DNA of 37,007 bases, taken from positions 80,300 through 117,306 of the forward strand of contig DATAOI010000113.1 in NCBI GenBank assembly GCA_036265815.1. Reading direction: 5' to 3'. The stretch's first letter is position 1. Every line of letters starts with the position of its first letter. The notes under the pieces are model-generated. The model was not told the DNA's origin. It worked only from the letters and a program-made list of their open reading frames with translations, and did not search any database. The position numbers and the translations under genes were made by a program. Of this stretch, positions 22,303-31,700 are shown in pieces. This DNA is from Gemmatimonadales bacterium (GTDB taxonomy: Bacteria; Gemmatimonadota; Gemmatimonadetes; Gemmatimonadales; GWC2-71-9).

Positions 22303-22866
22303 TCAGGCCTTCCGCGGCTTGATGTAGCCCATCTCTACCGCGTGCTGGTAGAGCGCCGCCTGCAGCAGGCGCCGGCCCCGAAAGAGCCGGGACTTGACCG
22401 TGCCGACCGGAATCTGGAGCGCTTCGGCGATCTCGGCATAGCGCATTCCCTCCATGTCGCTCAATACCAGCACCTCACGGAACTCCGGCGGCAGCGCGTC
22501 CACCGCCTGGAGCACCTTCTCGTCCACGATCTGGGAGAAGAAGGCCCCTTCCGGGTCGGCGGACTCGATGTCCCGGTAGATGGCGTGCGGCTCGATGGCT
22601 TCGAGGTCCATCGCGACCGGCTCCAGCTTGCGCCGGCGGTAATCATTGATGAAGGTGTTACGCAGTATGGTGAGGAGCCATCCCTTGGCGTTGGTGCCCG
22701 GCCGGTACTGGCGCCAGGAGCGATACGCCTTGAGCATGGTGTCCTGGACCAGGTCCTCGGCGCGGGCGGCGTCGCCGGTCAGCCGGAGCGCCACGCGGTA
22801 GAGCGCGTCGAGATGAGGCAGGGCCTCGTGGTCGAAGGAGGGCCCGGCCGCGGTGGGCTCGGCCAT
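22303..22866 (-). CDS. ECF-family RNA polymerase sigma factor
   Basis: The 187-residue sigma-70 family factor has only regions 2 and 4. Region 2 has ALYRVALRLTGDAARAEDLV and GWLLTILRNTFINDYRRRK. Region 4 has ALPPEFREVLVLSDMEGMRY and the helix-turn-helix IAEALQIPVGTVKSRLFRGR. The sequence is close to the SigR/RpoE-like group that pairs with RsrA-type anti-sigmas. It is the first gene of the minus-strand block and probably controls it and/or other loci. The intergenic region to the divergent gene is only 43 bp; no clear ECF-type GGAAC box was found there. Confidence 0.95.
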   Translation of the reverse strand: MAEPTAAGPSFDHEALPHLDALYRVALRLTGDAARAEDLVQDTMLKAYRSWRQYRPGTNAKGWLLTILRNTFINDYRRRKLEPVAMDLEAIEPHAIYRDIESADPEGAFFSQIVDEKVLQAVDALPPEFREVLVLSDMEGMRYAEIAEALQIPVGTVKSRLFRGRRLLQAALYQHAVEMGYIKPRKA

Positions 22867-22909
22867 GGAAAGAATGTAATGACCCCGCTAACTTCTGCGC
22901 ACAATCCCC

Positions 22910-23539
22910 GTGCCTACTCCTTCGTCGGTCCCCGCCCTCATTCCCCTCAGCCTGCTGGAGGCGATCCGCAACCTCGACACCCCGGTGGAGGACGGGTTGG
23001 ACGAGCTGGCGGAGGAGATCGTGGTGCGCCGGCTCGGACTCAGTCCGACGGTGGCGGCGCAGATCCAGCGCTACCGGCAGACGGCGGAAAAGAACGGCGG
23101 AGTGGAGCTCGACGAGGCGGTGTCCGTGCTCCGCCTGGTGGGACGACGTCCCGATGCGCCGCTGGTCTTCGCCGACGCCGGCCGGCGGGCGGCCCGGTAC
23201 GCCGTGCGGGCCCATGGCCGGGGAAGCCGGACGCTCGCCCGGGTCTCGCCCTCGGGTCTCGGACCGCGGATCTCGCGGCGGGCCTCGGCCCGGCTGGCGC
23301 GCGAGGTCTTCGGAGGTGAGCTCAAGGCCCGTCCTCAGGGCAGCGAGGTCCGGATGAGCAGTCCGCTTTCCATCCAGGCGTTTCCCGACGGCGCGGCCTG
23401 CGCGTTCTACGGCTCGGCCTACGGCGAGCTGCTCCGCTGCCTCAGCGGATTCGAGGGCGCGATGCTGCACCGGCAGTGTCGCTCCCGAGGCGAGGACACC
23501 TGCATCTGGCAGACCGCGGCGGCCGAGGTGTACGAATGA
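22910..23539 (+). CDS. uncharacterised protein with V4R-like C-terminus
   Basis: The product has 209 residues. The N-terminal 70 are helical (LSLLEAIRNLDTPVEDGLDE, RLGLSPTVAAQIQRYRQTAE). The C-terminal 70 contain SIQAFPDGAACAFYGSAYGE, FEGAMLHRQCRSRGEDTCIW, which resembles the end of V4R (4-vinyl reductase) small-ligand or zinc-binding domains with their closing Cys-x7-Cys-like pattern. I do not recognise a named family. The GTG start lies 43 bp from the divergent ECF sigma gene, and the end overlaps the M24 peptidase start (ATGA). Confidence 0.65.
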   Translation: MPTPSSVPALIPLSLLEAIRNLDTPVEDGLDELAEEIVVRRLGLSPTVAAQIQRYRQTAEKNGGVELDEAVSVLRLVGRRPDAPLVFADAGRRAARYAVRAHGRGSRTLARVSPSGLGPRISRRASARLAREVFGGELKARPQGSEVRMSSPLSIQAFPDGAACAFYGSAYGELLRCLSGFEGAMLHRQCRSRGEDTCIWQTAAAEVYE

Positions 23540-24705
23540 TCCCGGCACCGGCGGAGCTTCGGGAGGCGCTGGCAGAGGCCAGGGCGGATGGCTGGCTGCT
23601 CTTCGACTTTCATGGGCTCAATCCGGTGGCGGGTCGGATCCTGGGACTCGGCGGGCTGGCCACCCGGCGGATCTTCGTGCTGCTCCCCAAGGAGGGTGAC
23701 CCGGTGGCGGTGGCGCATCGGATCGAGCTGCAGGCGCTGGAGGATTTTCCGGGCCGGGTGATCCCCTACGCCGGATGGCAGGAGCTTCACGCCGCGCTGG
23801 GAGATCTGGTACACGGTCGAACCCTGGCGATGGAGATCTCCCCCGAGGACGCGGTGCCCTACCTCGACCGGGTGCCTTACGGAGTGATCGAGCTGCTGCG
23901 CCGCCTGGGCGCCACGGTGGTGCCCTCGGGTGCCCTGGTGAGCCGGTTCGCCGCGCGCTGGACGCCGGCTGAGGCAGAGGACCACCGGGCCGCCGCGGAG
24001 GTGCTGGCAAGCGTGGCGCGTGCCGAGCTGGCCCGCGCGGTGACGGAAGCCGACGCCGGACTGACCGAGTCGGCCCTGCAGGCGAGGGTGGTGCAGGCGG
24101 CCGAGACGCGGGGCCTGGTCTTTAACACCCGGCCGATCGTCGGCTTCGGCGCCAACGCCGCCATGCCGCACTATGAGCCGCACCCCGGCCGCGACGCGAC
24201 CCTCCGCCGGGGAGACGTGGTGCTGCTCGACCTCTGGGCGGGACGCAGCCTGACGACCGTCTTCGCCGATCAGACCTGGATGGGCTTCGCGGGCGCCGAC
24301 CCGCCGGAGCGAGTGCGCCGGGTATGGACGGTGGTGCGTGACGCGCGCGATGCCGCCGTCACCGCCATTCGCGCCGCGGCGGCGGCGGGCCGGTCGATCG
24401 CGGGGTACGAGGCCGACCGCGCGGCGCGCGGCGTGATCGAGGAGGCGGGGTACGGCTCGGCGTTCGTGCATCGAACCGGGCACTCGATCGACCGCGACCT
24501 GCACGGGTCGGGGCCGCACCTGGACGATTTCGAGACCCACGACGACCGCCGGCTCACGCCGGGCGTCGGATTTTCGGTCGAGCCGGGGATCTACCTCGCG
24601 GGGGAGTTCGGGGTGCGGAGCGAGGTCAACATGTATTGGGGGGCGGAGGGGCCGGAGGTGACGCCGCGCGAACCGCAGCGCGAACTCATCCTCGCCCCTG
24701 GGTGA
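23536..24705 (+). CDS. M24-family metallopeptidase (Xaa-Pro aminopeptidase-like)
   Basis: The 389-residue cytoplasmic enzyme has a creatinase-type N-terminal domain (to about residue 150) and a C-terminal pita-bread catalytic domain. Likely metal ligands are visible: Asp in VVLLDLWAG, Asp in TVFADQTWMG, His in FVHRTGHSIDRDLHG, Glu in SVEPGIYLAGEFGVRSE, and the final Glu in RSEVNMYW. The ATG at 23536 overlaps the upstream stop as ATGA. It probably cleaves the N-terminal residue before proline from small peptides, though M24B members differ in substrate. Confidence 0.92.
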   Translation: MIPAPAELREALAEARADGWLLFDFHGLNPVAGRILGLGGLATRRIFVLLPKEGDPVAVAHRIELQALEDFPGRVIPYAGWQELHAALGDLVHGRTLAMEISPEDAVPYLDRVPYGVIELLRRLGATVVPSGALVSRFAARWTPAEAEDHRAAAEVLASVARAELARAVTEADAGLTESALQARVVQAAETRGLVFNTRPIVGFGANAAMPHYEPHPGRDATLRRGDVVLLDLWAGRSLTTVFADQTWMGFAGADPPERVRRVWTVVRDARDAAVTAIRAAAAAGRSIAGYEADRAARGVIEEAGYGSAFVHRTGHSIDRDLHGSGPHLDDFETHDDRRLTPGVGFSVEPGIYLAGEFGVRSEVNMYWGAEGPEVTPREPQRELILAPG

Positions 24706-24749
24706 GGTGGACGCGGAGCGTACCCTTTCCAAAAACAGTTTTGCACGTT

Positions 24750-24779
24750 AGTATCGCGTCCGTCAGTATGGCGTCCGTC
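24750..24779. repeat. two tandem 15-bp repeats
   Basis: AGTATCGCGTCCGTC (24750-24764) is followed directly by AGTATGGCGTCCGTC (24765-24779), one mismatch apart. Position upstream of the promoter would suit a regulator-binding direct repeat; no role is proven. Confidence 0.6.
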
Positions 24780-24982
24780 CTCTTCTGAATCGTTTCGTTT
24801 CATGTCTGGTGTGGCACTCCTGATTGTCCCTCGCCCATAGGCGCTGACGCGTTGCAGGTGGCGCAGTCGCGAGCGAGCGTACTTCACGGGACACCAGACC
24901 GATTTGCGTTTCATCGGGCAACTTCTCCGGTTTCAGGCAGTTACGTCAGACGATCTCAGGTAACAACCCGGCCGATGTTTCC

Positions 24983-25011
24983 TTGACACGTGATTTTGCG
25001 CGCTTCATATT
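24983..25011 (+). promoter_or_regulatory. sigma-70-like promoter of the surface-protein operon
   Basis: TTGACA (24983-24988) and CATATT (25006-25011) with a 17-base spacer; the -35 is perfect. Transcription would start near 25018, about 177 nt before the receptor gene. Confidence 0.7.
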
Positions 25012-25194
25012 AGGCTGCCGACCGGGCCGCGGTCGTCGCAGTTTGGTGTCGATGGCGTATCGATACCCCCTTCAACTCGCAGGTGACATCCCTCAGCAGC
25101 ATCCGGAATTGAGGCTTTGAGCCAGGGCAGGCGTGTACGCCCTTCGCTCCGAGTCGGCGGTAACCGCAGGTTCACGCCTTTGGAGGACGTATCC

Positions 25195-28100
25195 ATGAAG
25201 CAATGCCGTGTCAGCGCCTTCGCACGCGTTGCGCGACTCATCGCGCTCGCGGCAGTCGCGATGGGATGGGGAGCCGGCTCGCTCCTCGCCCAGGGTTCGA
25301 CTGGTAAAATCGAAGGCAGGGTAAGAGACCAGGCGGGCGCGCCGATCGCCACGGCCCAGGTGTTCGTGGTCGGGACCGCGTTCAACGCCCTCACCAACGC
25401 GCAGGGCTACTACTTCATCAACAACGTTCCCGCCAGCACAGTGGCGGTTCGCGCCGCGTTCATCGGGTACAAATCGACCCAGGTGGAAGGGGTCAAGGTC
25501 CTGGCCGGCCAGACCATCACGGTCGATGTGCAGCTGGAGCAGACGGCGGTCCAGATCCAGGAGATCACGGTCGTCAACCAGACCCAGCCGCTGGTGCCGC
25601 GCGACGAGGTTACCACCAAGCAGCGGGTGGACGGCCAGTTCGCCGATAAGCTGCCGGTGGACCGGATCAACCAGGTGCTGCAGCTGCAGCCTGGCGTCTC
25701 GGCGGACAATAACGGACAGCTCTCGATTCGCGGCGGGCGGAACAACGAAGCCGCGACCTACATCGATGGCGTGCCGGTGCAGGCGGGCTACCGCGGCGAC
25801 CGGTTCGCGGGCTCGGCAGGCACTTCGATTAGCGTCAGCACCAACTCATTCGAAGAGGCGTCGGTGACCACCGGCTCCTCCTCGTCCGAGTTCGGCAACG
25901 CCAAGTCGGGCATCATCTCTATCGTCACCAAGACCGGCGGCACCGACTACGTGGGCTCGGCGTCCTACGAGACCGACGAGCCGTTCGGCGTGAATCACGG
26001 ACCGGGGTTCAACCGGTTCGAGGGCAGCTTCTCCGGGCCGCTGGCGGGCCGGCTCACCTTCGCGCTCTCGGGCACCCTCGAGGGCCAGAAGAGTGTGGAG
26101 GAGGGGTTCGGCAGCACCGACGCGCCGATCTTCCTGGCGGCGGGGGTCGATACCACCATCCGGCAGCTCAGCGTGCTGGACGATCCGGCCACCCCGTTCG
26201 ACGAGAGCACCAACGCTGACACCACCCTGGTGGACATCAACAACTTTGCCGTCTCCCGGGGGAACTGCGATCAGTTCGCCAACGCCGGAGCGGACGGCAC
26301 CGACGATTACATCCAGAAGATCCAGAGCAACTTCGGGCTGGATTGCCAGGGGGTGCGTCTGCCCGCCACGGCCCGGACGCTCTACACCGCCGCGGGCAAG
26401 CTGAACTACTCCTACGGCACCGGCTCCCGGGTGGCCCTCAGCGTGGCCACCAGCCGGAACCAGGGGCACAACCTGCCCATCTCCATCATTCGGTACCTGA
26501 ACGCGCTCTCCGTGCCGGGGAACGTGAACGGGTTCTACAACCGGAACTATCTCAGCACGTTCAACTGGACCCAGAACCTCTCCAAGAGCGCGGAGCGGGC
26601 GCTGGCGCTGGACGTGGCCCTGTCCTATCAGCAGGACAAGACGCAGAACGGGCCACTGACGGTGGAGAGCGATCTCGGCACCCGGGATCCGTTCGGCGGG
26701 TTCGTGCTCAAGCCGATGCACTTCCTCTTCGGCTTCGACAACTTCCCCATCGACGACCAGCTGATCTCGAACGTCCGGAAGAACGAGGGCCGGATCACCC
26801 CGGTCGACGTGGAGAACAGCACGCAGTACAACTACGTGGACGAACTGCGGAACGATGCCTACGGCGTGTACGGCAAGTACGCCGGCTTCTTCAACACCCT
26901 GGGCGGCGACATCTGGAGCTTCGGCGAGTCGGGCGGTCCGTCCGGCAGCATTACCGGTGCCCAGCGGCTGAGTCTCTACAAGGAGCAGCGGTACATCGGG
27001 AAGGCCACCCTCGACTGGCAGGCCGACCGGTACAACCGGCTCAAGCTGGGCGGCGAGTTCACCCGCTACTCGATCGACGACTACACCTTCCGCTTCCAGG
27101 ACAAGTTCTTCTCCGATGCCTATAAGGAAAAGCCGATCCGGTGGAACGGCTTCCTGGAAGACCGGCTGGACCTGGGTGATGTGGTCGTCGTCGGTGGTCT
27201 GCGCTACGACTATTACGACACCCGCGCCTCCCGGCCGTTCGTGAGCGACACGCTGGGGAACACCTACGCCTTCCCCCGGATCGCGAGCTACGGCTTGGTG
27301 ACCCGGAACAACGGGCAGGACACCGTGGCGCTGGGCTTCGATCCCGACAACCCGACCGCCAACTTCGTGCGGGACAAGAGCCACAACTACCTGAGCCCGC
27401 ACATTCAGGTGTCGTTCCCGGTTACCGACAAGACCAACTTCCGGCTGTCGTACTCGCACCAGGTGCAGACGCCTGACTTCTCCCTACTGCTGGGCGGCGA
27501 GAACATCGACATCGGGTTCACCAACACCAACCAGGTGTACGGCGCCGACCTCGATTTCGGCAAGACCATCGCCTTCGAGTTCGGCATCCGGCACGCGTTC
27601 AGCGACGACATGGTGCTGGACGTGGCGGCGTACAACAAGGACATCGTCTCCGATCCTGCGGCACGATTGGTCAGCCTCTTCGATCCGGTCGCGGGCCGGA
27701 GCCTCGACTTCCGGGTGCTCACCAACCTGGACTTCGGCAACGTGCGCGGGCTCGACGTCCGGCTCGACCGGCGGTTCGGCAACTACTTCAACGGCACGGT
27801 GTCGTACTCCTACCAGCAGGCCAGGAACACGGGATCGGATCCGTTCACCTACACCAACTACGGCTCGCGCATCGTGAACCAGGTCGGCGGCAACAACGGT
27901 GCCCAGCCGCCACCGCAGGGCATTCTGCCGACCGACAACAGCCGTCCGCACACGGTCTCCGGGGCGTTCTCGATCAGCCTTCCGGGCGACTGGAAGCGGG
28001 GCTCTGCCATCGGCAACGTCTTCCGCAACGTGAGCCTGTTCTCCACCTTCCGCTATGCCAGCGGAACGCCCTACAGCAAGTGCGGCTTCAGCAACGATGA

Positions 28101-28680
28101 GATCAGCGTGCTCTCGGTCGAGAACTGCGTGCGCAACTTCCCCGAGGGGCTCAACACCCAGCGGCTGCCCTCCATTAAGGAGTTCAACACCAAGCTGACC
28201 AAGAACTTCTCGGTGGGCGGGCTGGACCTCACCGGTTATCTGGACGTGCGCAACGTGCTCAACTTCAAGAACATCGTCCAGGTGTTCGCGCTCAACGGCG
28301 ACGTGCAGAGCTCGCTGGAGCGGGAAGCAAACAACCGGGCCGATCTGGATGACCTGGCCTCCGAGCGGGACCTGAACAAGAAGGCCATCGCGGACCCCTC
28401 GGATCCCTCGGCCGACCCCGCCATTGATCTCAGGTTCGGCGGCGTCAGTGACCCGCGTACCAAGTGCACCAATTGGGTCAGCAGCAAGAACAGCGCGCCG
28501 GCAGCCGCCAACTGCGTCTACCTGATCCGGGCGGAGGAGCGGTTCGGCAACGGGGATCACATCTTCACGGTCGACGAGCAGAGCAACGCCGTCAATTCCC
28601 TGTACGACGCCGCCCGCGGTGAGCAGGAGATGACCCTGCCTGGTCGCCGGGCCCGGCTCGGATTCGAGATCAACTTCTGA
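25195..28680 (+). CDS. TonB-dependent receptor with carboxypeptidase-like N-terminal domain
   Basis: The 1161-residue outer-membrane protein starts with a signal peptide (cleavage near residue 32, SLLAQG). A carboxypeptidase regulatory-like beta-sandwich follows (KIEGRVRDQAGAPIATAQVF, about residues 38-115), then a plug domain (INQVLQLQPGVSADNNGQLS, IRGGRNNEAATYIDGVPVQA, about 150-245). A long beta barrel (FRLSYSHQVQTPDFS, LDVRNVLNFKN) ends in the outer-membrane signature RARLGFEINF. This is the SusC-like/OAR-type of receptor that imports or handles large ligands with TonB energy. The ATG at 25195 has a GGAGG site upstream. It heads the surface cassette with a secreted protein, a PorV-like protein and a GWxTD protein. 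Confidence 0.93.
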   Translation: MKQCRVSAFARVARLIALAAVAMGWGAGSLLAQGSTGKIEGRVRDQAGAPIATAQVFVVGTAFNALTNAQGYYFINNVPASTVAVRAAFIGYKSTQVEGVKVLAGQTITVDVQLEQTAVQIQEITVVNQTQPLVPRDEVTTKQRVDGQFADKLPVDRINQVLQLQPGVSADNNGQLSIRGGRNNEAATYIDGVPVQAGYRGDRFAGSAGTSISVSTNSFEEASVTTGSSSSEFGNAKSGIISIVTKTGGTDYVGSASYETDEPFGVNHGPGFNRFEGSFSGPLAGRLTFALSGTLEGQKSVEEGFGSTDAPIFLAAGVDTTIRQLSVLDDPATPFDESTNADTTLVDINNFAVSRGNCDQFANAGADGTDDYIQKIQSNFGLDCQGVRLPATARTLYTAAGKLNYSYGTGSRVALSVATSRNQGHNLPISIIRYLNALSVPGNVNGFYNRNYLSTFNWTQNLSKSAERALALDVALSYQQDKTQNGPLTVESDLGTRDPFGGFVLKPMHFLFGFDNFPIDDQLISNVRKNEGRITPVDVENSTQYNYVDELRNDAYGVYGKYAGFFNTLGGDIWSFGESGGPSGSITGAQRLSLYKEQRYIGKATLDWQADRYNRLKLGGEFTRYSIDDYTFRFQDKFFSDAYKEKPIRWNGFLEDRLDLGDVVVVGGLRYDYYDTRASRPFVSDTLGNTYAFPRIASYGLVTRNNGQDTVALGFDPDNPTANFVRDKSHNYLSPHIQVSFPVTDKTNFRLSYSHQVQTPDFSLLLGGENIDIGFTNTNQVYGADLDFGKTIAFEFGIRHAFSDDMVLDVAAYNKDIVSDPAARLVSLFDPVAGRSLDFRVLTNLDFGNVRGLDVRLDRRFGNYFNGTVSYSYQQARNTGSDPFTYTNYGSRIVNQVGGNNGAQPPPQGILPTDNSRPHTVSGAFSISLPGDWKRGSAIGNVFRNVSLFSTFRYASGTPYSKCGFSNDEISVLSVENCVRNFPEGLNTQRLPSIKEFNTKLTKNFSVGGLDLTGYLDVRNVLNFKNIVQVFALNGDVQSSLEREANNRADLDDLASERDLNKKAIADPSDPSADPAIDLRFGGVSDPRTKCTNWVSSKNSAPAAANCVYLIRAEERFGNGDHIFTVDEQSNAVNSLYDAARGEQEMTLPGRRARLGFEINF

Positions 28681-28695
28681 TTCCCTGCCTCCCCT

Positions 28696-28728
28696 TGCGG
28701 GCCCGTCCGCCTCGCGGACGGGCCCGCA
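28696..28728 (+). other. strong intergenic stem-loop
   Basis: TGCGGGCCCGTCCGC (28696-28710) pairs perfectly over 15 bp with 28714-28728 around the loop CTC. It lies 15 bp after the receptor stop and 36 bp before the next start, with no T-run directly after it (TTTT occurs 15 bp on). It could partially terminate the transcript or protect mRNA ends. Confidence 0.8.
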
Positions 28729-28763
28729 GGGCGGCGGCGCGGGTTTTCCTCAAGGAGGACGGG

Positions 28764-31700
28764 ATGCGTTTCTCGCGTTGTCTGCGCAGTGTGATGCGGG
28801 CGGCCACGGTGGCGGTGGCAGTGAGCACAGCCGTCACGACCATGGCTCACGCCAGGCCACGGCCGAGGCCGGGACAGGGCTTCCGGCTCTTCTCCAGCGC
28901 CCTCACCATCATCGAGGCCAACCGGGTGCAGTGCCGGGTGTCGTCCGACGGGCAGCTCTGCGCGACGGGGTCGTCGACCGTGGGCGGCGGCATCTGGCCC
29001 AAGGGTACGGCCGACCAGTACATCTTCGCTGGGGGACTCCAAGTGGGCGGGGTGGTCGATCCCAGCCAGGCCAAGTCAGTGAACGGCTTCGCCGGCGATA
29101 CGGCGGGCGCGTTCCTTTACAACACCTCGGGTACCAGCAACGGCACGGCGCTGCGCCCGATCTTCGCGTCGGTCGATCCGGCCGATGCGGCGGCGTGGCC
29201 GGTCGAGGCACGGGTGCCCTGCTCGGATCCCGCAACAACGACGATTCCGGGCGGCCTGCCGCCCGAGACCATCGCCCGATGCGACTCCGCCGGGGTGGGC
29301 GGCGATCCGACCGGCGACCTCTTCGACCCGGCCCTGCAAGGCAAGATCTCGGCGTCACAGGGTGATCACTGGCTGCTCTACTGGGAAGGGGATCCCTCCA
29401 ACCTCGCGTCGCGGAAGCACCCGCTCGGCATCCTGGTGGAAACCCGGGCGCTGGCGTGGAACTTCCCGACCGGCAACGAGGACATCCTGTACTTCCTCTT
29501 CACCTTCTACAACGTCACCAGCGGCCGGGACGACGACTATCTGGGCATCCGGTCGTCGCTGCGGCCGTTCATTCAACAGAAGGGCAAGGATTTCCGGGCG
29601 CTCAACACCGCCAAGTTCGGTGTGGCGTTACCCGAACAGGGCTACCTCATCAAGGACATCTTTGTCGACGTGGTGAACGACATGGACGTGGCCAACGCCA
29701 ACGCCAACTACTCTGGCGTGAACGTCCCGTTCGCCCTGGGCTACACCTACGAGAACGACTTCAGCCAGTCGGTGACCCAGAGTCTGGGCTGGACCTTCGA
29801 TCCGGCCATCTTCGGTTCGGCGCCGTTCTTCCCCGGCGTCGGGTTCGGGGCCGTGAAGTATCTCAGGAGCCCCATCAACCCCATCACCGGAGAGCAGGTC
29901 GGGCTGAGCCTCTTCGGCACCTTCTCCAACAGCGTGGGGTCGCTGACCGACCCGAATGACGACAAGCAGCTCTATCGCTACATGACCGGGCATCTGCTCC
30001 CGACAGACGGGTCCTGCTCGCTCAATCCCGACGTCACCAAGATCTGCTCGGTCAATCTCGACAGCCCGGTCGACATGCGGTTTTACCAGTCGTCGGGCCC
30101 CTTCGATCTGGCGCCAGGCCAGTTCGGCTCGGTCGTGGCCGCGTACATTTTCGCGCCGCCGGTGGCCGATGGAAACTGCCCGGGCGCGAGCTGCAACGTG
30201 AAGGCGGCCGACGGCGGAGATCCCAATCGGCTCACCATTCTGGGCGACGCCGCCCGGATGGCCGGCGGGGTGAACCAGATCGATCGCATGACCGGGTTTA
30301 AGAGCTTCAATGACGCCGACGGCGACGGCGTGGTCACCCAGAACGAGATGACGGTGGTCCCCGGCTCGCTCCTCGGCAAGGCGCTGGTAGCCCAGAGCGT
30401 CTTTGACACCCGTTTCCTGCTGCCGTTCTCCCCCGAGGCGCCGCCCTTCTTCCTGGTGCCCGGAGACAACCAGGTCACCGTGCTCTGGACTCCCTCGGCC
30501 ACCGAGACGGTGCCCGATCCGTTCTTCGCGGTAGCATCCACTCCGCTCAAGTCCGATGGAACCATCAATATCGCATACGATCCCAACTTCCGCGCGCTCG
30601 ATGTGGAGGGATACCGGGTCTATCGCGGACGGACCAGCAACCCGAGCCAGCTGACGCTCGTCGCGCAGTTCGACTTCGCGCCCGACGCGACGACCGGCAA
30701 GGGCATCTTCAACGACTTCCGGGGAACGGTGAACCCGGACGCTGATTGCGCGCCCGAGCTCGGGATCACCACGAGCTGCCCGGTCGCCTTTGAAACGCCG
30801 CCGGCAGGCACGGCGTTCACCGTGTCGAATCCGGTCGACTTGACTGGCACGGTCACGCAGGTCAAGCCGGGTAACCGCGTGGCTCTCGCCTCCGGCAAGG
30901 CGCAGGTCCTGCCGGGCTCCCTCGATACTGCCTTCGCCGACATTAGTCACGGCTCGCGCATCGGGACCGGGGTGTCGACCGAGCTGGCCAATACCGGGGT
31001 ACCCTACGCCTTCACCGATGTCGGAGTGCGCAACAGCGTGCGCTACTTCTACGCCGTCACGGCGTTCGACATCAACTCGACCGTGTCCGGTCCTTCGAGC
31101 CTCGAGTCGGGCCGCATCGCCAAGGCGGTGACACCGGTGGCTTCGCCCAGCAACGTCGCGCTGGCCCAGCTCTCGTTCGGCGTCTTCGGCGACGACAACA
31201 CCGATCTCAGCCAGGAGGCCGTCTCGTTCTCGATCGACGACCAGACCGGCCGGTTCAACGGCCCGCCGCCGCCCACCACGGCGGTAGGGGCCACGTTCCA
31301 GCCGCTGGTCCGTGCTCTCCTGCCGGCGGTGAACCTGACCGCGACCATCGATTCGATGAAAATCCGCGCGTTGGGCGCTGCCTACCCAGGCGATGGCATT
31401 GCAGCGTTTGATTGCCAAGGCAAGGACAACGGTCAAGGCCTCTGCATGCAGTACTTCATCACCTTCAACAAGGACGGCACCCTCTCCTCGTCCAGCACCG
31501 TGGTCAACCAGCCCATCCTGACCACGACGTTCGGCGACCCGATTTCGGTCGAGGCGCCGGCGGGACAGGTCCCCATCAACCCCGAGCCTGCCGCACTGCA
31601 GAAGTACGGCATCCCGGGGGGTGCCACCACCTTCAATGCGTCGCTCTCGTTGAACATCGGGCAGGAGGGCCAGTGGTCCGCCGGCGAGAACTTCAATGGC

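Larger units (their letters stand above)
24706..25194 (+). other. 489-bp intergenic region with leader of the surface operon
   Basis: No convincing gene lies here. The part from 24720 to 25010 is visibly less GC-rich than the surroundings. It contains a 15-bp tandem repeat (24750-24779), an inverted repeat GTCTGGTGT (24804-24812) / ACACCAGAC (24891-24899) and a good promoter (24983-25011). The roughly 175-nt leader has GGCG-tgta-CGCC and other small hairpins but no recognised riboswitch class. Confidence 0.6.

Noticed and set aside
24591-24914. Minus-strand frame of 107 codons in the AT-richer gap
   Set aside because: Half of it is antisense to the M24 gene, with no ribosome site or recognisable motif.
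24706-25194. Known riboswitch in the TonB-receptor leader
   Set aside because: No B12 box, TPP or FMN core words were found, although such receptors are often riboswitch-controlled.
25846-27459. Minus-strand open frame of 537 codons opposite the TonB-dependent receptor
   Set aside because: Val/Gly/Glu-rich shadow with no domain; receptor plug and barrel features lie on the other strand.
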